Made by a program: the position numbers and the translations under genes. From the NCBI RefSeq assembly GCF_965638725.1, contig NC_134951.1:4278001-4342000 (forward strand): 64,000 bases of DNA, written 5' to 3'. Below the pieces are notes generated by a model, which was given only the letters and a program-made list of their open reading frames with translations, made no database searches and had not been told where the DNA came from. Below are positions 51,618 to 61,500 of this stretch, piece after piece (position 1 is the first letter of the stretch; each line of letters opens with the position of its first letter). Source of the DNA: Aptenodytes patagonicus (taxonomy: Eukaryota; Chordata; Aves; Sphenisciformes; Spheniscidae).

Positions 51618-52679
51618 CAGCAGCTTTCCGGCCCCACGGCGCCAAAGCTTGCTGAGCGGGGGCAGGGGACGGGGGAGACACACGCGTTCCCATGCGGGGC
51701 TGCCTCCACCCGCTCACAGCCAAGTTCAGCCTTTCCAGCGAAGAAACCCAGCAGGATTGTCCTACTTTCTGCCAGCGACAAGCCCGGGTGGCTGCAGCTA
51801 ACTGTATAAAGGGCTTCCCCCCCCCCCCCCGACCCCTTCCACCATTTATTTATTTTTCTTCCCACTCCTCGTGCTTTCAGCAGGATGCTCAGCCTAAAAG
51901 CTAGTTGAGTTTCAGCAGCACATGGGTCCTCTTACCCCCAGATCTCACCTCTTTGAAGGCGTTCTACGCATATTTGCTCGCTTAGAGGTTTCTCCCAGGC
52001 AAGGGACTCGCTGGAATTGCTGGTGTCCCCCGCCGTGCTCCCCTGCCTTCCACAACAGGAAGGCGCTTACGCCAGAGAAACCAAATATACATTTCTAAGG
52101 CTACTGTGGTTTTTGCCTTGTGCCCCTTCAACATGGCCATAGGAAGCCTACAGGTGACCGGCCTGCGCTGGAGCACCTTTTCTAATGAAAAATCTTTAAA
52201 AAAAACCACCAACAAAACAAAAAAATCCAAACCCCAAAACCTCCTGCAGTCAACTTTATACTTTCTGCAGCACAGAAGGGAGGCAGTTTTGAGGCCAGAA
52301 GCCACCTGATACACTGTTGTTTTCATCAGGATGCTAGTAAATTCACTGACATACTGAAACCCGCCCTGCAAAGCCTCCCGCATCGATACGGCTGCTTGCA
52401 CCGAGCTCTTGACGGACGGACACGGGAGATCTCACATCCTCAGGTTACCAGACTACACCGGCTGCAGACCGCGAGCTCCAGGGAACCCGAGACCAAACTG
52501 AAACAGATACCAGGCAGTTTCCCCTCCGACAGGCGCTCGCCTTTTAAGCTCTGCTGCATTGCATCTGCCCCACGACATGGCCGGCGGCCAGCAAACCCAG
52601 CAGAAGCAGCGAGACACCATCCAGCGCAACCCAAATAGCTGGGAGCCAGTCGGTCTTTTCAGCAAACAAGCCTCCTGCC

Positions 52680-52807
52680 AAGTCTCCTATGGGCACAAAG
52701 GGGTTTTTTTGGGGGGGGGGGGGGGCGGGAGCTGATACTCTCAGTTGGATGGCACAGAGTATCTCAAGATCTGGGTGGAGAAGGAAGAGGAAATCCTCGA
52801 TCTCATG
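52680..52807 (+). repeat. Direct repeat, left copy, flanking a CR1
   Basis: Starts AAGTCTCCTATGGGCAC, passes through a T7/G-run, and ends CTCGATCTCATG immediately before the CR1. The right copy at 53103-53239 matches it over its length; in the 80 bp after the G-run I count six differences, all transitions. Confidence 0.85.
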
Positions 52808-53102
52808 GGGACAGACTTTTTAGCAGGGCCTGTTGCGATAGGACAAGGGGGAATGGCTTTAAACTAAAAGAGGGGAGATTTCAGACTAGATATAAGAAAT
52901 TGTTTACACTGAGGGTGGTGAAGCACTGGCCCAGGTTGCCCAGAGAGGTGGTGGATGCCCCATCCCTGGAAACATTCCAGGTCGGGTTGGACGGGGCTCT
53001 GGGCAACCTGCTCTAGTTGCAATGTCCCTGCCCACGGCAGGGGGGTTGGACTAGATGACCTTTAGAGGTCCCTTCCCACCCAAACTATTCTACGATTCTA
53101 TG
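52808..53102 (+). repeat. CR1 LINE 3' part between direct repeats
   Basis: Plus-strand CR1 from GCGATAGGACAAGGGG-type text through GGTTGCCCAGAGAGGTGG to the terminal ATTCTACGATTCTATGA. 5'-truncated at about 295 bp. Confidence 0.92.
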
Positions 53103-53126
53103 AAGTTACCTATCGGCATGAAGGTT

Positions 53127-53157
<31 letters not shown>

Positions 53158-53239
53158 GGGAAGCTGATACTCTCAGCTGGACGGCACAGAGTATCCCAAG
53201 ATCTGGGTGGAGAAGGAAGGGGAAACCCTCGATCTCATG
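53103..53239 (+). repeat. Direct repeat, right copy, flanking a CR1
   Basis: Starts AAGTTACCTATCGGCATG directly after the CR1 end, has a T11 and a longer G-run (53137-53160), and ends CTCGATCTCATG like the left copy. Confidence 0.85.
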
Positions 53240-56085
53240 TGATTTCTTCCTTCCTCCCCCCCACCCCCCCCGCCCCAGTTTTAGCAATCGCCCTGTGTAC
53301 AGCAGATCTAGAGAGTGCAGGCACAGGACTTGCAGGACGAATTTCCACCGACAAGCAAGTCACGCGCAGCCGGATGCACGCCGACCCCAGCGGCAACGCA
53401 GCAAGTAAGAAAAGCCTGCTGGCTTCCACCATCACCCCCCTTCCCCTGCAGATACGAGCAGTAAGACACTTCCCGTGGCAGCGTTACCCCACGCGTGCTT
53501 CCCCCACCGCCGGTATCTCTTCCGCACACACCTTCCCCCCCGCCTAAAGCCCCACATCCATTTTAAATACCACCAAAAAAGCAGCACCAAAACCAAACTT
53601 GCATAACAGCTGCTGCACCCGACAGATATCTGCTCTTCTTGACCAGGCCGGAGGAGTTTCTCCGGCAACCCCAGGAGATCCCTTCCCTTTGCACCCCCGC
53701 AGGTCTCTGGAGGTGCCTCACAGCTTCAGAAAAACCCCGGCAAAGGCTGTCTTCACAGGTCACATCCCACCACAGCTTATTAGCTTGAAAACAGAAGCAA
53801 AGCTTGGCTGTCGGACTTCTTAAGACACAGCAGCTTCACCCTAGCAAACTCTCCAGATGGCAGGAGGATGTTTGGGGCTTGCAGTGAGCCCCCTGAGCTG
53901 CTCCACCGCCTCTTAGGCTGCAGACCTGGGAGCTGAGAACAAGTCCGCCGCCCCCTGCTTTGGGATCCAAAGCATCTGGTAATGCAATTTCTTGAAGGAT
54001 GAGCAAGAAATAACTCCAGAAAGCTGCTACCCACCAGCACACCTGACCCCAGGTAGGACTCTCACAATTCAGCCAGCTGGTTGCTTGAAAAGAGGAAATT
54101 TGGGCCACCTGAATGCAACCCTTGAGCCCCCCCTCCCAGCCAGCAAGGAGGAAGCACTGAGGCTGAAGGCCCTCCAACATGAGCTGCTCAGAGCAGCTGC
54201 AGCGTGCGAGGGAGGAGAGCACCCGAAGCGAGATGGCTGCAGCTGGCTCTGCACCACCCACCCGCAGTCCCTCTGCGCCGCCGGCTGCTGCCTGCAACGG
54301 CGCAGGCAGAGAGACAGGGAGGAGGGAAGGAGGTGGCATCACCCAGCTGCCTTCTCCATCCCTCTTCCATCAGGAGATCTTGGAGCCAGAGGCAGTTCCC
54401 TGCCAGCTTTCCCAGGGACAGGGCTCCACCTATTTGGACCACATCATGCCAGAGATCACCAGGGTCCCGCAGCCTCCTCCCAGCAGCCGAGGGAGATGCA
54501 CAGCGCCCGCAACAGCGGATCCCTCTGCAGAGCCCTACCATGAAGGTCTTTCTCCACAACACCCAGAAATCAAAGCCCACAAGTCTGGGCATTAACTGGG
54601 CATTTCTCTGCGCAGTCAAAAAAAAAAAAAACACCCCAAAACAGGCTATTCAAAGCCCAGCTCACATGACTCAGTTTAGGCAGGTCAGGCCATGAGATAA
54701 GTCACAGCCCTGAAGCACCTCTCAGCTCTTCCACAATCTGGGCCAAACCCCTCCAAGCACAGATGGAGGCACCCACGCACCCTTTTCCAAAGGCTTGAGG
54801 AAGATAAAAGCTGTCCCACCCTCACAGCTATAACACCCCCACCCCTCCAGGGTGAGAGGTACTCAGCAAAGCCCAAGTCATGTGTCCTCCTCCAGCAAGC
54901 AGCCCTGTACCCAAGCCGAGCTTTGTCCTTTGTTCTGGCTACCAGTATTTGTGCGTGACTCTAAGCCACAATAAAGCAAGCGTATAAACAAAGCAATCCA
55001 GCTTAGCTTGCTGCGCCGCCAGGTTGGCTTGGTGGCCCCACAGGCATGCACCAAACTCACGGCTTGGTGACTTCATTACAGCCATTACTGCATTACCAAA
55101 GCTCCATTTCTTTTTGTCTTTTTTTTAAAAAAAAAAAAAAAAAAAAGCATGAGCCATGCTTCCCCACACCCATTCCTTTCCGGGAAAGCCAAACCATTAG
55201 CACAGGTTAGGTATCTGGCAAAATAAATGCATCTCGAGGTAAGCTGCAGTGCTCGCCTCTACATCTCGCGTTCACAGGAAGCGCGAGATTCCTCCCAAAT
55301 GGAGCTGCACTGATTTTTTTTTTTCCTTTGCTCTTACAGACCAACGCATAAACCAGAGCCTTGCACAAGACCCCAGCTGCCGCAGCAGACACCCTGCGCT
55401 ACTGAAATTCCTCGCCCTCATCCGCAGCCTCGACTTTGCAACCTGGAGGTAAACACAAGAAGGAAGCGATCTTTGCTGTATCACGCCTGCAGCGTAACCC
55501 CGTGAGCGTGATATATGGATGGCAGATATATTGCACGCCAGACAGGCGCGCGGCAGCTTTTATCCAGCGCCATCTCCAAGCCGCGGCCCCAGTGCCAGAC
55601 CCGAGCTCGGCCGTGCATCACGGGATGTTCCCAGAAGCGCTTCAGCGGGTGCCAAACCGACCTCCTTAGCGTCAGCTGACGAGCAGAGCTGGGGTTTCTG
55701 GTTTTTTTTCCATCTTCATTATGAAAACGAGGTTTCCTCTCTCCTCCCCTGCCACTTACAGGGAGGTTCGCTGTTTTTGAGACGCACTGAGGGTTAAGTG
55801 GCATTTTCCCTGCAACAAACCTCACCTCTGAGCCGCAAAGCATCCCTCCTGGACCCGCCACGGCCAAAAATACCCCAAAACGCAGCTGGAAAACGTGGGA
55901 GACGCTGCTGCTGCTGCTGCCGCCCCCCCCCCAAGGGGATGTTTCGCAGCACCCCGCGGGCGCAGGGCTGGGGTCCCCCCCCCGCGGGCGCAGGGCTCCC
56001 TGCCCGGCCCCGCTGCTCCCCGCGGAGCCGCCCCACGGGAGAGGGAAGGGGAAGGGGGTGCCCCATCCCAACTCCCCCCTGCCCC

Positions 56086-56131
56086 GAGCCGAGCCGAGCC
56101 GAGCCGAGCCGGGCCGGGCCGGGCCGGGCCG
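56086..56131. repeat. GAGCC/GGGCC pentanucleotide microsatellite
   Basis: Five GAGCC units followed by GGGCC units, just inside the first CTSB intron next to the candidate exon 1 donor. Confidence 0.85.
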
Positions 56132-56162
56132 GACCGCGCCGCGCAGCATCCCCTCCCCTTAC

Positions 56163-56400
56163 CTGCCCCCGCTGCAGCGCCCGCACCCGCGCCCCGCTGC
56201 GCTCCTTATGCCCGGCCCCGGCCCGCCCCCCCCCCCCCCGGGGACTCACCGCCCCGCACGGCCCCGCACAGCCCCGGCCGGCCCCGCGCTCCCTCGGCGG
56301 CCGCGGAAGGGGCGGCTCCCGGCGGCTGAGTCACCCCGGCCCCGGCCCGCCCCCAGCGTGACCGCATCCTGCCCGCTCCCCGCCTCCCGCCCTCCTCCAG
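56163..56400 (-). promoter_or_regulatory. CTSB: CTSB CpG-island promoter and noncoding first exon candidates
   Basis: GC- and CpG-rich. On the minus strand two strong donors appear: CAG|GTAAGG with exon end at 56163 and GCG|GTGAGT with exon end near 56250. Either could end a 5' UTR exon, consistent with the alternative first exons known for cathepsin B genes. An AP-1 consensus TGAGTCA lies at 56327-56333 and GC boxes surround it. No TATA box is seen. Confidence 0.55.
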
Positions 56401-57280
56401 CCTGCCTGCCGCCCTCCTCCAGCTTGCCGCCCTCCCTCCTCAACCCCACCTGCCTCCCACCTCCATCCCTCCTCAACCCCACCCGCACCCTGCCTGCTTC
56501 CCTCCTCCACCCTGTCTCCTTCCCTCCTGCAGCCTCCCTCCCTCCCTCCCACCTAACTTTCCTCCCCCAGCCTGCCTGCACCCCACCGCTATCCTGTCTC
56601 CATCCCACCTCCGTCCTACCTACTTCCCACCTCCAACCAGCCTCCATCCCTCCTCAACCCCACCCGCACCCTGCCTGCTTCCCTCCTCCACCCTGTCTCC
56701 ATCCCGCCTGCTTCCCTCCTGCAACCTGCCTCCCTCCCACCTAACTTTCCTCCTCCAACCTGCTTGCACCCCACCACTATCCTGTCTCCATCCCACCTCC
56801 AACCAGCCTCCATCCCTTCTCAACCCCACCTGCGTCCCACCTCCATCCCTCCTCAACCCCACCCGCACCCTGCCTGCTTCCCTCCTCCACCCTGTCTCCA
56901 TCCCGCCTGTTTCCCTCCCACCTAACTTTCCTCCTCCAACTTTCCTCCCCCAGCCTGCCTGCATCCCACCACTAGCCTCTCTCCATCCCACCTCCATCCT
57001 ACCTGCTTCCCACCTCCAACCAGCCTCCATCCCTCCTCAACCCCACCCGCACCCTGCCTGCTTCCCTCCTCCACCCTGTCTCCATCCCTCCTGCAGCCTC
57101 CCTCCCTCCCACCTAACTCTCCTCCTCCAACCTGCTCTAACTTTCCTCCTCCAGCCTGCTTGCACCCCACCGCTATCCTGTCTCCATCCTGCCTGCTTCC
57201 CACCTCCAGCCAGCCTCCAGCTTCTCTCCTGCATCCTGTCTCCATGCCCTGCCCTTCCCACCTCCAGCCTGCCAGCGTCC
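56380..57280. repeat. Pyrimidine-rich minisatellite with ~185-bp higher-order unit
   Basis: About 900 bp of almost pure C/T on the plus strand built of CCTCC, CCTGCCTG and CCACC blocks. A marker phrase CCTCAACCCCACCCGCACC recurs starting at 56471, 56652, 56851 and 57035, spacings of 181, 199 and 184 bp. It lies directly upstream of the CTSB promoter. Long minus-strand open frames here are low-complexity artefacts. Confidence 0.9.
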
Positions 57281-57567
57281 TTTGAAGTTTTCATCTGGAA
57301 GTCCAGCAAGTTTTTACGGTGTTAGCGTGTTGTTACTGTGGTAACTGACTTTTTGTCCCTCATTTTGGCTGATTTTCGGAAGAAGTATGAACAGCACAGA
57401 AAGGTCATCTTAAGTCCCAGTTTCAGCTTCGGTTCTAAACCATGAGGATGCTAAAGCTTCTCTTTAATGAGAAAGACCAGCCATTTTTTTTCCTTTTCTC
57501 GCCCCTCTTTAGGAGAAGGTGGGGTTAATATATATTCTTCACCACCCTCAGAAATGGATGAACCATT

Positions 57568-57849
57568 TGGCCTGGAATAGAATCATAGGATAGTTTGGGT
57601 TGGAAGGGACCTCTAAAGGTCATCTAGTCCAACCCCCCTGCAATGAGCAGGGACATCTGCAACTCGATCAGGTTGCTCAGAGCCCCGTCCAGCCTGACCT
57701 GGAATGTTTCCAGGGATGGGGCATCCACCACCTCTCTGGGCAACCTGGGCCAGTGCTTCACCACCCTCAGCGTAAAAAATGTCTTCCTTAGATCTAGTCT
57801 CAATCTCCCCCCCCTTTAGTTTAAAGCCATTCCCTGGCCTGGAATAGAA
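57568..57849 (-). repeat. CR1 with 15-bp target-site duplication
   Basis: Inverted CR1 (57583-57834) of the GGGAAGGGACC subfamily. The flanks are a perfect direct repeat TGGCCTGGAATAGAA at 57568-57582 and 57835-57849. 5'-truncated; about 252 bp. Confidence 0.9.
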
Positions 57850-58072
57850 AATAACTACTCTCATCAGTGAGCAAAAGTCTGCTAAAATGCAGCAGCCAGC
57901 GTGGAAAATCGAAGCTTGGCAAGGGCTGGGAAGGGAATCACCTGGGACTTACTTCAGACATTGAAAAGGGGAACCCTGGGGCCTCGTTAGCAGGAATGGA
58001 GGGCAGCAGGGATGGTCCGTGGTCCTCGGTGCTGCACGGATGGAGCAGAAGGGCGGGTCTGCAAAGGCCAGA

Positions 58073-58567
58073 GGGATGCAATCATAGAATCATTGAGGTT
58101 GGAAAAGACCTCTAAGATCATCGAGTCCAACCGTCCACCCAACACCACCATGTCCACTAAACTATGTCCCTAAGCGCCTCATCTACACGTCTTTTAAATA
58201 CCTCCAGGGATGGGGACTCAACCACTTCCCTGGGCAGCCTGGTCCAATGTTTCACCACTCTTTCAGTAAAGACATTTTTCCTCACGTCCAATCTAAACCT
58301 CCCCTGGCGCAACTTGAGGCCGTTTCCTCTCGTCCTATCGCTTGTTCCTTGGGGGAAGAGACCGACCCCCACCTCGCTACAACCTCCTTTCAGGTAGTTG
58401 TAGAGAGCGATGAGGTCTCCCCTCAGCCTCCTTTTCTCCAGGCTAAACAACCCCAGTTCCCTCAGCCGCTCCTCATCAGACTTGTTCTCCAGACCCCTCA
58501 CCAGCCTCGTTGCCCTTCTCTGGACACGCTCCAGCATCTCAACATCCTTCTTGTAGTGAGGGGATGC
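58073..58567 (-). repeat. CR1 LINE with intact ORF2 C-terminal frame
   Basis: Inverted CR1, about 480 bp. On the minus strand 58537-58157 is an uninterrupted frame for the end of ORF2 ([33 protein letters not shown]). Its 7-bp flanks GGGATGC (58073-58079 and 58561-58567) may be a target duplication. It belongs to the GAAAAGACC subfamily and looks younger than most copies here. Confidence 0.93.
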
Positions 58568-61500
58568 TACTGACCGGCTTCTCTAGACTTTCAGGAAGCT
58601 TTAGATGCCCTAGAGGAGCTCAGGCTTTATGGCAGGACACGAGGAGATGCCAAACTGGATGCAATAAAAGCAGATGATTAATCCTCATTTCTTCCCAGCT
58701 TTGTCTGCTGTGCCTGGGCGAGGCTGCTCCAAGCTCTCCAGCCACCTGAGAGCGTTTCTGCAAGGAAACAAAAGCATCCCTTGGCAGTTGGTGAGATCCC
58801 TCTCTCTCTCGGGTTTTTACGAGCATTGTGCCTCATATACATATTTTTTACGTATGTTTTAGTATTTGCATTCTACTTTTGTGAGGGTTTGTTACATGTT
58901 TTCTCTAGAAAATCAGTGAGTATACATTTTTTTTTTTTTTCCCCTGCTGCCATTTATATCCAATCATTTTTTGGTCACATTCGCTTTTTAAAGATTGATT
59001 TCAGTTTAGAAGGCTTCCTAGTGAAGCGATCAAAAATATCAGAAAAACTATTACATACCCCAGTATTTAAGCAGTAAAATTTGAGTTGTTGTTGCTGTGT
59101 TTAAGTGTATTTACGCTCCGATACGCTGTGTGCAAAGGCCCTTGGACCATTGCCTGCCTTGACATTTATTTTTTTTACCAGCAAATAGTAAAGCCCTTCA
59201 CTATGTTTTTACTTGTGCTTTGTTGATTAAAGTAATAATGAAAAAAGTAAATAACTCACTTGTAACCTGCCTAACCTCCCTCTGACTCACACTGGGTTTC
59301 TTCACTCTGCTCCCTCTGACTCACGCTGGATTTCTTCGCTCTGCTCATGACTGTTTGGTTTTGCAGTTCTCCATGTTGCCTGTGAGGTGTTGTTGACATC
59401 GAACGCGGGCAAAAGAACCTGATTTTTGTCCTGCCCTTTGTACGGTCTGGCTCAGAAGTCCTCGGCGCCGCTGGCCGTGCCGGCACGACGTGTGATGCCG
59501 GGGAGCTGGAGTCAGGGCATCACTAATGCTCGTTTTTCCCAGCGATTGCTGTACGTACCTCTTTATTCCCAACACGTCCTTATTTCCAAACAGGTTTTTC
59601 CCTAGCAGTTGCATGTTAGCAATTCTAAACCTGTGCAGTCCTGTAAAACACCTTTTAGTTTGTTATGGGGCATCACGGAGCTCATCCTTCGGGCTATGCC
59701 GGTGTCCTCCGCTGTTTGCCCGGGGGGGGAGCAGCCAGCTGTTTTTCTGCAGATGTTTTATGGCTTTTTCAAGAACCGAAAGCATGAAATAAAACTTTGC
59801 ACGGACTGCTGGCCTTTCTGCCCTCTTTGGGGCAGAAGTTGCTGAAGTTGCCATCTCTTTTTTCAGTTGGTTTGGGCCGAAAACATGCCCGTTTTTGAGA
59901 TGTTGGTTTTATATATGAAGCTGAATGCAGCCAGGAAAGTTTCCCCGTTAGAGATGCTCTCCAGGGAGCCTGTAAATCCCTTGCGTGCCCAAACCAGGCG
60001 TAAAACAACGCCCTTTTTTGCTTTTGCGGGATTTTTTTAGTGTATCGGAGAAATAAATGGCGGTTGCTCACGCCATGGCAAGCTTCAGCCTTTGGAGCAA
60101 AACCCCCCGCTGCAGGAATGAGATAAGGAAAACAGCCAGGAGGTCTTGGGCAATCTTCTCTTATTGCTTGTTAAACCACTGCTGATTGACTCACGGCGTC
60201 CCTGCTTCAACGTTAGGCAGCAAATAGCTCCTAACGAAGCTGCTGCAGGACCAACACCTCTGAGTTTAAGAAAAAAGTTTCTGTGCATATTCATCTCCCA
60301 CCAAAAAAAAAAAAAAAAAGTCGTCCTAAATAACACGGGTATGTGTTTTTTCATCTCCAGGGTTTAAAATCGTTATTGCTTAGGACAAGGGTATGAAATG
60401 CAGATTTATTTAATAAGCAAATAGCTTGGCTTGGCTTAGGATAGGAGTGAAGCGTGCTCCTTCCTGACGCCAAAGCCTGTGCTGCGCAGTTGGGCTGCCA
60501 GACCTCCTTCTGGGTGTATCCGCCCGGATTTTTCCTTATTCACCTTTATCGGCCACTTTTAAACACTAACATTTTACTACCAAAACAACGCTACAGAATT
60601 TGCTCTTTAAGGTCTTTAATATTCTTGCCCTCTCCTCGTTCCTTCACGTGTTTATTCTTGACTTCGTGTCCCTCTTCAAGCATCACGATTCATCCTCAAA
60701 AGTCAACGTTGCCCTTCTCAGTGCCAGTTTTCCTCTTCCCAGCTGTCTTGTCGTTGGGCGTTGAACCACCTAATCTACAAAATATTGCAGGTTACCCAAC
60801 ATGAGGCACTCAGGAAATAAATAAATGGAATAAATGAAATAAAAATGCATTTTTGGCCAAGAGACATTGCTTCAAGGGTGCGTATCAGCATTTATTGCTT
60901 TAAATTGAGAATTAGCCAGCCTAGATTGGTCACCCATGTCATTTTAGTCAACGTATCTGGGGTTTTCATCTGTAAAAGAGAAAACTAGTGTCTCAGCGAT
61001 TTGTAAAGAGTACATCAGATGTATATCTTGTACCCAAAGTTGCAAACCAATTGATTTGGATGTGAGTTAAATCTGCATCCCTAACAGCGATCTATCGCTT
61101 CTGTAGAGTTTGCAGCTGACTTGCACGCCGTCGCAGCGGCAGAACGTCTCCTGCGACTCATCCGTTGGGTTTTGATGGGGATAATAATGGTTATTAGGGT
61201 TGGATCAGCTGCCAAAGTAAATAACTCGCCCAGGGCAACTGGTAAGCAGGATTTTATAAAGCAGAACCCTGTCTGATAAATCCTTGCTGGAAGGGTTAGA
61301 CACCAACGTAATTCTCACCTCTCTATGGGAGCTGGGACATCCTGAGTTCAAATCCTCGCTCTCCAAGCTTTCGACAGCTGCCAGAGCTACTGCTGGAACA
61401 CATGGCTTTAAAAAATTCACCCAACCATGCCTTGGACTGGCTGTTGGCTAATTCTACTGGATTTAGGCTTGTCCAGTGGCAGCTGGGGGTTTGTTGACCA

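Larger units (their letters stand above)
51114..56162 (-). other. CTSB: CTSB 5' introns, N-terminal coding exons not found
   Basis: Should hold the exons for the signal peptide and the first two thirds of the propeptide. I searched for coding text of the SYVNKRNTTW and RLCGT type on the minus strand and saw none. It holds the scaffold gap, a CR1 between long direct repeats (52.7-53.2 kb), poly-G runs and an A-run at 55128-55146. Confidence 0.6.

Noticed and set aside
51140-51865. Open frames running across the scaffold gap
   Set aside because: They are artefacts of translating N; flanking residues do not match cathepsin B.
56246-57309. Several minus-strand open frames of 70-136 codons rich in Gly, Arg and Glu
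   Set aside because: They lie in the polypyrimidine minisatellite; absence of stops follows from the base composition and the repeat, with no domain.
58157-58537. 126-codon minus-strand frame that looks protein-coding
   Set aside because: It is the ORF2 C-terminus of a 5'-truncated CR1, not a host gene.
58695-58740. Plus-strand F-V-C-C text as a defensin-type exon
   Set aside because: Only two cysteines and no conserved Gly or spacing.
61340-61360. GAGTTCAAATCCTCGCTCTC resembling a tRNA T-arm
   Set aside because: No acceptor stem, D-arm or anticodon arm at the required spacing.
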